Positions 55,590 to 64,000 of a stretch of DNA of 64,000 bases are shown piece by piece. The DNA is from Erythrobacter sp. (GTDB lineage: Bacteria > Pseudomonadota > Alphaproteobacteria > Sphingomonadales > Sphingomonadaceae), in assembly GCA_009993635.1 (NCBI GenBank), contig JAACTC010000006.1, positions 372,001 through 436,000 on the forward strand, given 5' to 3'. Position 1 is the stretch's first letter. Every line of letters starts with the position of its first letter. Position numbers and translations under genes: made by a program. The notes under the pieces were generated by a model. The model was not told where the DNA came from, did not search any database, and saw nothing but the letters and a program-made list of their open reading frames with translations.

Positions 55590-56076
55590 GGGCCAGGCTT
55601 TCCTTGACGGCGGCGTTCGCGACAGGCCGGCTCACCTTAATCCCGGCAAGCTGCACGACGATGTCCTGTGCGGCTTCGGTGGCGACCGCCTCGATCTCGC
55701 CCAGCGCGCTTTCACGTGCTTCGGCAATGCGGGCGTCCGCCTCGTCCAACTTCTTGTCGAGCCGCTTCTGCGCTGCCGCCATCTTCTTTTCGGACTTTGC
55801 CGCGGCTTCCGCCTTGGCTTCCGAGATCAGGGCCTGCGCGCGAGCGCGATTTTCGTTTTCACGCGTACGCCATGCCTCTTCTTCCTTGTCCGCCTGGTCG
55901 CGCGCAGCCTGGGCTGCCGAGATGTCGTCGGCAATCTGCTTGCTGCGCTTGTCCATCGTGTCGAGCACGCGCGGCACCATGCCCCGTCCGACGACGAAGA
56001 AGGTGATGGCGAAAAACACCAGCAGCCAGAAAATCTGGCTGGTGTAGGTGTCGGCAAGTTGATCGATCTGGGGCAT
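55582..56076 (-). CDS. atpG: ATP synthase F0 subunit b'
   Basis: Second stalk subunit (b-prime), 164 residues, starting MPQIDQLADTYTSQIFWLL with one membrane helix (about 14-32, including FFAITFFVVGRGMVPR) and a coiled coil (RDQADKEEEAWRTREN). It pairs with b. The symbol follows the alphaproteobacterial use of atpG/atpF2 for b'. Confidence 0.9.
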   Translation of the reverse strand: MPQIDQLADTYTSQIFWLLVFFAITFFVVGRGMVPRVLDTMDKRSKQIADDISAAQAARDQADKEEEAWRTRENENRARAQALISEAKAEAAAKSEKKMAAAQKRLDKKLDEADARIAEARESALGEIEAVATEAAQDIVVQLAGIKVSRPVANAAVKESLAHG

Positions 56077-56165
56077 GGTTTCCGGCGATTATCCGCGTGG
56101 CAATCAGTGGCGAACCGCGCGCCCTGCCTCCCAGCGCGGAAGGCAGCGCGCGCGGATCGTGAATG

Positions 56166-56390
56166 TCAGCCGACGATCAGGAGGATCGCGATGACGAAGG
56201 CCAGCAGGCCGAGAAGTTCCGAACCGGCGAAGCCGATGAACAGGCGGCCCTGCTGGCCGTCGGCGGCACCGGGGTTGCGCAGTGCGCCTTCGAGGAACGA
56301 GGCGAAGACGTTGCCCACGCCGAGCGCGGCGAGACCGCACCCGATTGCAGCGAGACCGGCTCCGAGCAGCTTTGCGGCTTCAGCGTCCAT
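56166..56390 (-). CDS. atpE: ATP synthase F0 subunit c
   Basis: Ring-forming proteolipid of 74 residues, two helices with a polar loop (ALRNPGAADGQQGR). The proton-binding carboxylate is Glu58 in FAGSELLGLL. It follows atpB by 60 bases. Confidence 0.97.
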   Translation of the reverse strand: MDAEAAKLLGAGLAAIGCGLAALGVGNVFASFLEGALRNPGAADGQQGRLFIGFAGSELLGLLAFVIAILLIVG

Positions 56391-56450
56391 TTCAAAATAC
56401 TCCTTGGTAAAATCAGTTTGTCGTCAGTTGGAAAACGTAAGGGCGAAAGA

Positions 56451-57269
56451 TCAGTGCAGGTGTTCGGCGTCGTTGATGTACAGCGCCGTCAGCAATGCAA
56501 ACACATAGGCCTGAATACCTGCGACCAGAATTTCGAGCGCCGAGATCGCGACCATCATGATGATGCTGGGCAGCGACACGATCAAGCCCGTACCGATACC
56601 GCCCAGCCCGCCGCTGATGACGAAGCCGGCGAACACTTTCAGCAGGATGTGCCCCGCCATCATCGCCACGAACAGCCGCAGCGCCAGGCTGAAGGGGCGC
56701 ACCATGAACGAGATGAACTCGATCGGCGCGATGATCGGCAGCATGAAGATGGGCGTACCGTGCGGCACGAACAGCGTGAAGAACTTGAGGCCGTGCTTCC
56801 AGAAACCCACCGCCAGCACGATCGAGAAGCTCATGATCGCGAGCACGCCGGTGACCGAGAAATGGCTGGTGAAGGTGAACGGGTGCACGCCTACGAGGCC
56901 CAGCGGCAGCAGGCCCAGCAGGTTGCCGAACAGGATGAAGGTGAACAGCGTGAAGATATAGGGGATGTACTTGCGCCCCTCTTTCCCGATGCTCGACTGG
57001 ACAAGGTTGTCGATGAAGCCGGTCAGGCTTTCGACCGCGACCTGCCAGCGGCCGGGAATAAGCTGCTGCTTGGTCCCCATCTGCACGAACACGATCACCA
57101 GGATGGCGGTGATCATCATCCACAACGCGCTGTTCGTAAACGCGATGTTGACGCCGTTCATATCCCAGTTTGCCCACGAACCAAGCGGTTCGATGGTGAA
57201 CTGGTGCATCGGATCGACTTTGCCTTCTTCGGCGGCCACCTTGAATTCCCGTTCGTATCTTGGGGCCAT
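56451..57269 (-). CDS. atpB: ATP synthase F0 subunit a
   Basis: Membrane stator subunit carrying the proton half-channels, 272 residues. The essential arginine lies in FSLALRLFVAMMAGH; the last helix has QAYVFALLTALYI. ATG at 57269 is used; MHQFTIEPL 20 codons later is possible. It lies in atpI-B-E-F'-F order. Confidence 0.96.
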   Translation of the reverse strand: MAPRYEREFKVAAEEGKVDPMHQFTIEPLGSWANWDMNGVNIAFTNSALWMMITAILVIVFVQMGTKQQLIPGRWQVAVESLTGFIDNLVQSSIGKEGRKYIPYIFTLFTFILFGNLLGLLPLGLVGVHPFTFTSHFSVTGVLAIMSFSIVLAVGFWKHGLKFFTLFVPHGTPIFMLPIIAPIEFISFMVRPFSLALRLFVAMMAGHILLKVFAGFVISGGLGGIGTGLIVSLPSIIMMVAISALEILVAGIQAYVFALLTALYINDAEHLH

Positions 57270-57289
57270 CGCGTAGGGCCCGCATTCAT

Positions 57290-57625
57290 TCAGCCTTCGT
57301 CCGAAGGCGGGCTTTGCGTTCCGGCCGCGCGGAAAATATTCCTGAAAGCCACACCTATCCCGAGGAACAGGCCGACCAACAGACCCCAGGGCCAGGTTCC
57401 GGCAAGCGTATCGACGCCGAAGCCGAGCACGGACCCACCGATAAGCCCACCCAGCAGGTCTGCCAGCACACGGCTGCCCGATCGGTAATCCGCATCGGAC
57501 TTGCGCTCGCTTTCCGTTCGGCTGCGCTTCTTCTCTCGCTCGCGTGCGGCCTTCAGCCGCTGCTCGAGCGCGTCGATCCGCGCATCCTCAGGTATGGGCT
57601 CTCGTGCAGGCTTGTCGTCGCTCAT
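57290..57625 (-). CDS. atpI: ATP synthase-associated protein AtpI/AtpZ-like
   Basis: A 111-residue protein with a charged coil-forming N-terminus (ARIDALEQRLKAAREREKK) and two membrane helices (about 53-72 and 78-96) containing GGLIGGSVLGFGVDTLAG and PWGLLVGLFLGIGVAFRN. Such proteins help assemble the c-ring. First gene of the F0 operon. The start at 57625 replaces a longer reading. Confidence 0.85.
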   Translation of the reverse strand: MSDDKPAREPIPEDARIDALEQRLKAAREREKKRSRTESERKSDADYRSGSRVLADLLGGLIGGSVLGFGVDTLAGTWPWGLLVGLFLGIGVAFRNIFRAAGTQSPPSDEG

Positions 57626-57837
57626 GCCAAAGGCTCTCTCGTAAAGGTGAGAATCAAGCGGCACGGGCACGACCTGCCCGCCGAGGGCGCCGCCGCCTTA
57701 GAAAAGGGTTTTTGGCAAGTCAACCAAGCGTGCACCGCTGTCCTCACCGCCTGGCCTGCGTGCTTGCACCCGGCGGCAGGCAAAGGCAAGGCTGGCGCTC
57801 GACACAGGGGGCCGCACAAGGCCCGCAGCACCGGGGA

Positions 57838-58590
57838 ATGGCGCGGGTGGCGCAAGACAGCGACGATCTGTTCGATGGCGACGGCGGCGACGGCGGCGAT
57901 GCCGCGGCGCGCGGCGGCGAACAGGGCGCGCAGGGCCACCGCGAACGCCTGCGCAAACGCCTGCTGACCGGCGGGGCGGAGGCGCTGGCCGATTACGAAG
58001 TGCTCGAATACCTGCTGTTCGCCGCGATCCGCCGGGGCGATACCAAACCGCTGGCCAAGGCGCTGCTGGCGCGGTTCGGCACCCTCGCCCGCGTGCTGGA
58101 GGCAGAGCCTGCCGCACTGGCCAAGGTGCCCGGCATGGGCGAAGCCAGCGCCGCCGCGCTGAAAGCCGTCGCACTCGCCGCGCGGCGCATGGCGCGCAGC
58201 GAGGTGGAGAACCGCCCGGTGATCGCCAACTGGCACGCGCTGATCGATTACCTTTCCGCCGACATGGCGCACCTGACGGTGGAGCGGGTGCGGGTGCTCT
58301 ATCTCGATACCAGGAACCGGCTGGTGCAGGATCACCATGTCGGCGACGGATCGATCGACGAGGCAGCGATCCACCCGCGCGAGGTGATCCGCCGCGGGCT
58401 GGACCTGGGCGCGGCGGCGCTGATCCTGGTTCACAACCACCCCAGCGGCAGCCCGGAGCCCAGCCGGGCGGACATCGCGATCACACAGCGGATCGCGGAG
58501 GCCGGGCGGTTGCTCGGCATCGCAGTGCACGACCACGTGATCATCGGCCAGGGCAGCCACGTCAGCCTGAAGGCCAAGGGCCTGATCTGA
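57838..58590 (+). CDS. radC: RadC-family JAB/MPN protein
   Basis: A 250-residue protein with an N-terminal helix-hairpin-helix (LAKVPGMGEASAAALKA) and a C-terminal JAMM-type domain: LVHNHPSGSPEPSRADI and the His/Asp set. The biochemical role is unsettled in spite of the DNA-repair name. An Asp/Gly-rich N-terminus of about 35 residues is variable. It is divergent from the F0 operon. Confidence 0.92.
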   Translation: MARVAQDSDDLFDGDGGDGGDAAARGGEQGAQGHRERLRKRLLTGGAEALADYEVLEYLLFAAIRRGDTKPLAKALLARFGTLARVLEAEPAALAKVPGMGEASAAALKAVALAARRMARSEVENRPVIANWHALIDYLSADMAHLTVERVRVLYLDTRNRLVQDHHVGDGSIDEAAIHPREVIRRGLDLGAAALILVHNHPSGSPEPSRADIAITQRIAEAGRLLGIAVHDHVIIGQGSHVSLKAKGLI

Positions 58591-58616
58591 CGGCGGGCGC
58601 CCCCGCGCCTTCCGGG

Positions 58617-61418
58617 TCAGCGCGGCGGCAGGCCCCAGGCGGAATAGAGCCGCGCGGTGCCGGGCGATGCATGCAACGCCTTTGTGATATCCTCGCGCGC
58701 TTCCGATTCGCGCCCCAGCGCGCGCAGCACGATGCCGCGCAGATAGCGCGAAATGTGCTGCCCCGGTTCGGCGGCAAGCGCCACGTCGAGATCGCGCAGC
58801 GCGTCCTCGTACCGGCCCAGCCGATAATAGACGAGCGCCCGGCTATCGATCGCCGACGCGCTGTTGCGCGCCTGCTCCACCGCATTGGTGCAGACTTCCA
58901 GTGTGTCTTCTTCCACCCGGTCGAAAATACCGCTGTCCCAGCACAGCGAATTGAGCAGTTCCGAATCATCCGGTTCGATCGCCAGTTCGTCGCGCAGCAG
59001 GGCGATCCCTTCGTCCGCCCTCCCCGCGAAACCGAGCACATAGGCGCGGTCGATTGCCTCGTTCTTGGGATCGTCGTAGAGATAGGCGTGCTCGTCGACC
59101 AGCGCGACCGCATCTTCCGCCCGGCCGAGCAGTGCCAGCGCCTCAAACCGCGTCGAATCCAGCGTGTAGTCGGGGTTGATCGCCGCAGCGGCCGCGAAGT
59201 CTTCCAGCGCCCCTTCCAGATCGTTCAGGTGCCACCGCGTGGTGGCGCGCCAGAGGTAATTGTCTGCCGAGGCATCACGCGAAATCGCCATGTCCAGATC
59301 CTCGCGCGCGCCTGCGAAATTGCCCGTGAGATACCGCAGGGCGAAGCGGCCATAATAGATATCCGCATCGTCATCGTCCGCGTCGGCGATCAGCTGGGCG
59401 AACATATCCTCCAGCGGTTCCAGACGCGCGCGTTCGTCACCGCGATATTCCCAGCTGCGCAGCGCCCCTTCGGGTGCCCGCAGTCGCGGCAGGCCGCGTT
59501 TCATGCGCAGCGTACTGCGGCGAACGTCGGGCAGCTCGCTCGCCGGGATTTCCCACGCCAGGCTCTGCACCTCTTCCGCGATCGACAGCTGCGCCGGGGC
59601 TAGCACGCTGGCGGTGGTCAGCCTGGTACCGCCGACGACCTCGTTCTGATCCGAGCGGCCGAGCAGGCGGAATTCGCCCTCGCCGCGCGGCAGCAGCCAC
59701 TCGATGTCGCGCCGGTAGAACACCGGCCCGCGCACCGTCACCGGAAGATCCGCGATCTCCGGGCGGGACCGGTCGACATCGAAAGAGAATCCGTCGATCG
59801 ACTGGAACGGCACATCCAGTTCCATCCGCGCCTTCTTTTCCTGCCACGGCGAATTGATCAGCCCGCGTGCGGTGATCGTGGCAATCCCGGTCGGCCGGTC
59901 GAACGCAACCTCCATATCCACCGGCTGATGATCGCCCAGCACGTTCGAGACGGTCTGGTACAGCGCATCTTCCTTCTGATCGGCATCGTCGATCAGCGCC
60001 AGCGCCTGATAAGCCCGGGCGTTGACCCCGCTGATCGTCAGCGTGATGTCGTAGATGGCGGGCAGATCGATCCCGGCGGTCTGATCGATCCGGATCGCGA
60101 TATCCTCGTCCGGGATCGCCTGCGGGCGCATCGCCATTTCCTGCAGGCCTGTGCCTGCGGGGACCAGCGGCAGGGCATAGCGGAAGCGCGGCACCTCCAC
60201 GATGTTGTCGATCCGCAAGCCGCTGCTGGTCCCGTCCAGCCAGTAGGATACGCCGCCGATATCCGCGCGCACGATCATGTGGTCGAAATTGCCCAGCGCG
60301 GGCAGAAGTTCGGGCACCGCATCGCCGGTCCGGCTGTTGACCAGCACGACCTCGGCGGAAATGCCCAGCTCGCGCAGCATGGCGAGCAGCAGCATCGACT
60401 TGGCCTTGCAGTCGCCCGTGCGCTCCGCCCAGGTCTGCGCCGGGCTTTGCGGGATGTAGTTGCCCCCGTTGAGGCCGTTGAGCAGGTATCCGATCTCGTC
60501 CTGCACGAACTGCGTCGCCAGCGCCGCGCGCTCCAGCGGGTCGGCGGTCTGCCCTGCGATTTCGGCGATCTTGCCTGCCAGCGCGCCGCCCGGTTCGATC
60601 GCGCCTTCGGTGGCGAAGAACGGGGCGAGCGCCTGCGAAATCTCGGCGTAGCTGTCGAAGGTGGTCGCCCGCACCGAGGGCGGCAGGCGGAACCGGGTCG
60701 GCGCGTCGCCAGGAATCTCGGTCGGCTCGGCCACCGGCAAGGCGATCGTGACAAAGCGATAGCCGCCGCGCGCGGCTTCCTCGACCGATCCTTCCACCCG
60801 GTTGGTCGCCCAGCGCACAGCCTCGTCTTCGGGCCACGACAGGATCACGCGTCCGCGCGCAATCGGCGTCGGCTTGGCGGCGACGACGTTGGCGAACTCC
60901 ATCTCGTCGTCGAGAATCTGCTCGTCCTTGGTGGTGGTGAAGGAATAGCGCAGCACGTCGCCGATCTCCGCCCCCGGCACCGAAAGCGTCGCGGTGAGCG
61001 CGCCATCGAGAATCCGCTGTTCCAGCCGTTCCTCGCGCCGCAGAACCTCGAACCGGGCACCGCCTGCCAGCAGATCGATCACGGTGTCGCCGCGGATCAG
61101 TTCCACCCGGTGAACGGTCAGGTCGCCCTTGTCGGGCAGCCATTCCAGCGTGACCACACCCAGCCCGTCGAGCGCCTCCGTGCTATCCAGCGCAAGGGCG
61201 ATGTCGCCATAGGTGGCAACCTGCCCGTCCTCCATCCGCACCTGCGTTTCGAGCAGCCGCAGCGGCAGGCCCTGGCTCTCGCTCGATGGGGGCAGAGCGG
61301 CCACATCGACCCATTCTGCCGCCTTGTCGTACAGGATGGTTTCCCCTGCCATCGCGGGCGTCCCGCCGGTCGCCACCACGAGACCGGCCATGGCCGACGC
61401 CAGATAGAAATATCGCAT
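58617..61418 (-). CDS. Exported DUF3857/transglutaminase-like protein with TPR tail
   Basis: A 933-residue protein. A signal peptide is cleaved near TPAMAG (residue 24). A DUF3857-like beta domain (about 60-280) precedes a transglutaminase-type domain with Cys337 (RTGDCKAKS), His and Asp (NFDHMIVRADIGGVSYWLDGT). The C-terminal 300 residues form TPR-like repeats (YLWRATTRWHLNDLEGALEDFAAAAAINPDY). The substrate is unknown. The start at 61418 rejects a very long extension on the antisense of purB. Confidence 0.86.
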   Translation of the reverse strand: MRYFYLASAMAGLVVATGGTPAMAGETILYDKAAEWVDVAALPPSSESQGLPLRLLETQVRMEDGQVATYGDIALALDSTEALDGLGVVTLEWLPDKGDLTVHRVELIRGDTVIDLLAGGARFEVLRREERLEQRILDGALTATLSVPGAEIGDVLRYSFTTTKDEQILDDEMEFANVVAAKPTPIARGRVILSWPEDEAVRWATNRVEGSVEEAARGGYRFVTIALPVAEPTEIPGDAPTRFRLPPSVRATTFDSYAEISQALAPFFATEGAIEPGGALAGKIAEIAGQTADPLERAALATQFVQDEIGYLLNGLNGGNYIPQSPAQTWAERTGDCKAKSMLLLAMLRELGISAEVVLVNSRTGDAVPELLPALGNFDHMIVRADIGGVSYWLDGTSSGLRIDNIVEVPRFRYALPLVPAGTGLQEMAMRPQAIPDEDIAIRIDQTAGIDLPAIYDITLTISGVNARAYQALALIDDADQKEDALYQTVSNVLGDHQPVDMEVAFDRPTGIATITARGLINSPWQEKKARMELDVPFQSIDGFSFDVDRSRPEIADLPVTVRGPVFYRRDIEWLLPRGEGEFRLLGRSDQNEVVGGTRLTTASVLAPAQLSIAEEVQSLAWEIPASELPDVRRSTLRMKRGLPRLRAPEGALRSWEYRGDERARLEPLEDMFAQLIADADDDDADIYYGRFALRYLTGNFAGAREDLDMAISRDASADNYLWRATTRWHLNDLEGALEDFAAAAAINPDYTLDSTRFEALALLGRAEDAVALVDEHAYLYDDPKNEAIDRAYVLGFAGRADEGIALLRDELAIEPDDSELLNSLCWDSGIFDRVEEDTLEVCTNAVEQARNSASAIDSRALVYYRLGRYEDALRDLDVALAAEPGQHISRYLRGIVLRALGRESEAREDITKALHASPGTARLYSAWGLPPR

Positions 61419-61613
61419 TGTTTCCCCGAGATATCCAAGCCCTTGTGCCCGAACGCTTACAGTTGCGCGGCGCGCGATCAACCCCGTTGAAGATCGCTTT
61501 GTCAGATCCCGACGCGAGCCGGGCAGTGCCCTCGCCCTTTCCTCCGTCTTGCGTCGCGGGGTGCCAGCCCCTAGCGCGCTGGCCATCCCTTTCACCAAGC
61601 CAGGAACCGCCCC

Positions 61614-62924
61614 ATGGTCCCCCGTTATGCCCGCCCCGAAATGACCGCCCTGTGGGAGCCTGAGGCGAAATATCGCATCTGGTTCGAGATAGAGGCGCAC
61701 GCGACGCAGAAGCTCGCCGAGCTGGGCGTGGTGCCCGAGAGCGCCGCGAAGGCACTGTGGGACTGGTGGGATACCAACCCCGAGATCGACGTCGACGCGA
61801 TCGACGCGATCGAGGCCGTGACCAAGCATGACGTCATCGCCTTCCTCACCTGGGTGGCCGAGCATGTGGGCGAGGAAGCCCGCTTCATGCACCAAGGCAT
61901 GACCAGCTCGGACGTGCTCGATACCACGCTTTCGGTCCAGCTGGTCCGCGCGACGGATATCCTGCTGGCCGACATGGACGAGCTGCTGGAGGCGCTCAAA
62001 CGCCGGGCGGAAGAGCACAAGTTCACCCCCACCATCGGGCGCAGCCACGGCATTCATGCCGAGCCCGTGACCTTCGGCCTCAAGCTGGCCCAGGCCTATG
62101 CCGAATTCGACCGCTGCCGCGCGCGGCTGTGGGATGCGCGCACCGAAATCGCGACCTGCGCGATTTCTGGTGCAGTCGGTACCTTCGCCAACATCTCGCC
62201 CGACGTCGAAGCCTATGTGGCGGACAAGCTGGGCCTCGTGCCAGAGCCGGTCAGCACACAGGTGATCCCGCGCGATCGCCACGCGATGTATTTCGCGACG
62301 CTGGCGGTAGTCGCAGGCAGCATCGAACGGCTGGCGGTGGAAATCCGCCATCTCCAGCGCACCGAGGTGCTGGAGGCGGAAGAGTTCTTCTCCAAGGGGC
62401 AGAAGGGCTCCTCGGCCATGCCGCACAAGCGCAATCCAGTGCTGACCGAGAACCTGACCGGCCAAGCGCGCATGATCCGCGCTTACGCCCTGCCCGCGCT
62501 GGAGAACGTGGCGCTATGGCACGAGCGCGATATCAGCCATTCCAGCGTCGAACGCTTCATCGGGCCGGACGCCACCATCACGCTCGACTTCGCGCTGGCC
62601 CGTTTGACGGGGGTCGTCGACAAGCTGCTGGTGTATCCCGAGCGGATGGAGGCGAACATGAACCGGATGGGCGGGCTGATCCATTCGCAGCGCGTGCTGC
62701 TCGCCCTCACCCAGAACGGCGTCAGCCGGGAAGACGCCTACGCCATCGTGCAGCGCAACGCGATGCGGGTGTGGGAATCGGACGGGCGGCTGCAACTGCT
62801 CGACCTGCTGAAGCAGGATGAGGATGTGAGCGCAGCATTGTCCGAAAATGAGCTCAGTGCCCTGTTCGACCTCGACTACCATCTGAAACACATCGATACG
62901 ATCTTCGCGCGGGTATTCGGCTAG
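61614..62924 (+). CDS. purB: Adenylosuccinate lyase
   Basis: Two steps of purine synthesis (fumarate release from SAICAR and adenylosuccinate). 436 residues. The N-terminus MVPRYARPEMTALWEPEAKY, RSHGIHAEPVTFGLK and the flexible signature loop GSSAMPHKRNP are conserved. AGGAA precedes the ATG. It is divergent from the DUF3857 gene. Confidence 0.97.
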   Translation: MVPRYARPEMTALWEPEAKYRIWFEIEAHATQKLAELGVVPESAAKALWDWWDTNPEIDVDAIDAIEAVTKHDVIAFLTWVAEHVGEEARFMHQGMTSSDVLDTTLSVQLVRATDILLADMDELLEALKRRAEEHKFTPTIGRSHGIHAEPVTFGLKLAQAYAEFDRCRARLWDARTEIATCAISGAVGTFANISPDVEAYVADKLGLVPEPVSTQVIPRDRHAMYFATLAVVAGSIERLAVEIRHLQRTEVLEAEEFFSKGQKGSSAMPHKRNPVLTENLTGQARMIRAYALPALENVALWHERDISHSSVERFIGPDATITLDFALARLTGVVDKLLVYPERMEANMNRMGGLIHSQRVLLALTQNGVSREDAYAIVQRNAMRVWESDGRLQLLDLLKQDEDVSAALSENELSALFDLDYHLKHIDTIFARVFG

Positions 62925-62992
62925 ACGCCTGTTCCCGCCCGCCCTAGTCTCCGGGTGGAAAAAGCATCATGCGCGATCATGGGGGATTTGCG

Positions 62993-63586
62993 ATGCAGAT
63001 AGTGCGAACGATTTTCTGGCTGCTGATCCTTGTCGGCGTGCTGGTGTTCTCGATCTTCAACTGGAACCCGGTCGAAGTGACGATCTGGGATAACCTGGTG
63101 GTCGAAACGAAGGTGCCCGCGCTGGTCATCATATCGTTCCTGCTCGGCTTCCTGCCGATCTGGCTCTATGCGCGCGGCGTCACGTGGAGCCTCAACCGCA
63201 AGATCCGCAGCCTCGAAATCGCGGCCAAGGCCAGCTCGGTCTCCGCCGCCGCGCGCGAAGCGGAGCGTGAGGAAGAGGCGCGGCAGGACGCTGCGGAGCC
63301 GGTGACCGAAGAGCCTGCCGTCGTGCCCGTGGAAGCCGACACAAGCGCCGAAGCGGTGGCCGATCCGGTGGCGCAGGACACGCGGCTGACCGCCGACGAT
63401 GCGCCGGCCGATGCTCCCGCCGAGCCGGAGACCGCCCCCAATCCCGCACAGGACGAGCAGCCTGCGGTCGAAACCGCGTCGCAGGATTCCGCCGCGGACG
63501 AGACGGCCTCGGACGAGTCGGACGCGGAAGACACCGCTTCGCACGACGACGACGAACCGGCGCAAGGCAAACCGGCGGCAACGTGA
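62993..63586 (+). CDS. LapA-domain membrane protein with long acidic tail
   Basis: A 197-residue protein. Two N-terminal helices (about 5-22 and 42-60) form the LapA/DUF1049 domain, with IFNWNPVEVTIWD between. A charged helix then leads to a tail of about 110 residues made of Ala, Glu, Asp, Pro and Thr. LapA proteins take part in envelope/LPS assembly in E. coli; the tail is not part of that family. It overlaps pyrF by four bases, a frequent pairing in alphaproteobacteria. Confidence 0.82.
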   Translation: MQIVRTIFWLLILVGVLVFSIFNWNPVEVTIWDNLVVETKVPALVIISFLLGFLPIWLYARGVTWSLNRKIRSLEIAAKASSVSAAAREAEREEEARQDAAEPVTEEPAVVPVEADTSAEAVADPVAQDTRLTADDAPADAPAEPETAPNPAQDEQPAVETASQDSAADETASDESDAEDTASHDDDEPAQGKPAAT

Positions 63587-64000
63587 CCAACCCCGTCTAT
63601 CTCGCCCTCGATCTGCCGCGCCTGGACGCGGCGCGCGCGCTGGCCGAGAAGGTCAAGGGGCATGTCGGCGGGATCAAGCTGGGCCTCGAATTCTTCTGCG
63701 CGCACGGCCACCACGGCGTGCACGAGATCGCGACCGTCGGCCTGCCGATCTTCCTCGACCTGAAATTCCACGACATCCCGAACACGGTCGCAGGCGCGAT
63801 GCAGGCGATCCACGTGCTCGAACCCGCCATCGTCACCGTCCACGCCAGTGGCGGGCGCGCGATGATGGAAGACGCCAAGGCCGCGGCGGGCGAACATACG
63901 AAGGTGGTCGCGGTGACCATGCTCACCAGCCTCGACGAGCGTGACCTTGCCCGCACCGGCGTATCGGGCAGCGCGCATGATCAGGTACTGCGGCTCGCCG
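63583..64000 (+). CDS. pyrF: Orotidine-5'-phosphate decarboxylase (5' part)
   Basis: Last step of UMP synthesis. The window ends inside the gene after 139 codons. The GTG start at 63583 overlaps the previous stop (GTGA). VYLALDLPRLDAARAL, GGIKLGLEFF and the catalytic loop FLDLKFHDIPNTVAGA are all present, as is TVHASGGRAMM. Confidence 0.95.
   Translation, partial: MTNPVYLALDLPRLDAARALAEKVKGHVGGIKLGLEFFCAHGHHGVHEIATVGLPIFLDLKFHDIPNTVAGAMQAIHVLEPAIVTVHASGGRAMMEDAKAAAGEHTKVVAVTMLTSLDERDLARTGVSGSAHDQVLRLA

Noticed and set aside
61419-62465. N-terminal extension of the DUF3857 protein to 1282 residues
   Set aside because: It runs antisense through purB, and a signal peptide begins exactly at 61418.

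Overview
The window is a 64 kb chromosomal segment from a high-GC alphaproteobacterium. The best guess is order Sphingomonadales, probably Erythrobacteraceae. This rests on overall protein character, the split atpF/atpF' F0 genes, a FYDLN-acid gene next to aroA-cmk-rpsA, and the ffh-rpsP-rimM-trmD-rplS order. No database search was possible, so the placement is inference. Most of the window is housekeeping DNA: about 70 genes, one tRNA, and no rRNA or CRISPR array.

Layout. 14-6327: recN, bamD, proB and divergent proC-proA (proline synthesis). 6498-12461: a diguanylate cyclase, an HTH protein resembling phage terminase small subunits, then an atypical AT-richer block with a type IIG restriction-modification enzyme and a Fic protein, ending against lepA beside an 18-codon duplicate of the lepA tail. 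12523-17160: lepA and a GGDEF-EAL-PilZ regulator cut by an in-frame stop. 17392-26950: a PhaZ-like hydrolase, dnaN, fabG-fabD, LD-carboxypeptidase facing a Mur ligase, a DUF808 protein and the rpsF-rpsR-rplI operon. 27021-39292: exported proteins, rimK with a retropepsin-like partner, a peptidyl-dipeptidase, small enzymes, asd and a DPP-IV-like peptidase. 39385-45341: the ffh-rpsP-rimM-trmD-rplS operon (minus strand), interrupted by four membrane or unknown genes. 45472-53086: tRNA-Ala, FYDLN protein, aroA, two extra genes, cmk, an EAL phosphodiesterase, a SYLF lipoprotein and rpsA. 53183-64000: gloB, a GNAT enzyme, the ATP synthase F0 operon, radC, a large DUF3857/transglutaminase protein, purB, lapA-like and the start of pyrF.

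Points that stand out. (1) Three genes (proC, the HTH gene, gloB) have good Shine-Dalgarno sequences placed before ATT, ATC and CTG codons, and have no ATG/GTG/TTG able to give a full N-terminus. (2) Palindromic repeat elements of one family sit in frame inside trmD and at the 5' end of rimM, adding Pro/Gly-rich peptides to both RNA/ribosome-maturation proteins. (3) Four co-directional genes, including a GRDP-like and a TIGR04222-like protein bracketed by two apparently paralogous three-helix proteins, are inserted between rimM and trmD with overlapping stop/start codons. (4) The lepA 3' end is duplicated with identical protein sequence but almost every synonymous site changed, at the edge of the restriction/Fic block. 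(5) The Fic protein lacks the last arginine of its signature motif. (6) A c-di-GMP regulator is split by one stop codon.

Functional links: proB/proA/proC complete proline synthesis from glutamate; fabD/fabG serve fatty-acid synthesis; LdcA and the Mur ligase fit murein recycling; RimK and its protease neighbour lie 3 kb from rpsF, the S6 substrate of RimK; three c-di-GMP enzymes are present.
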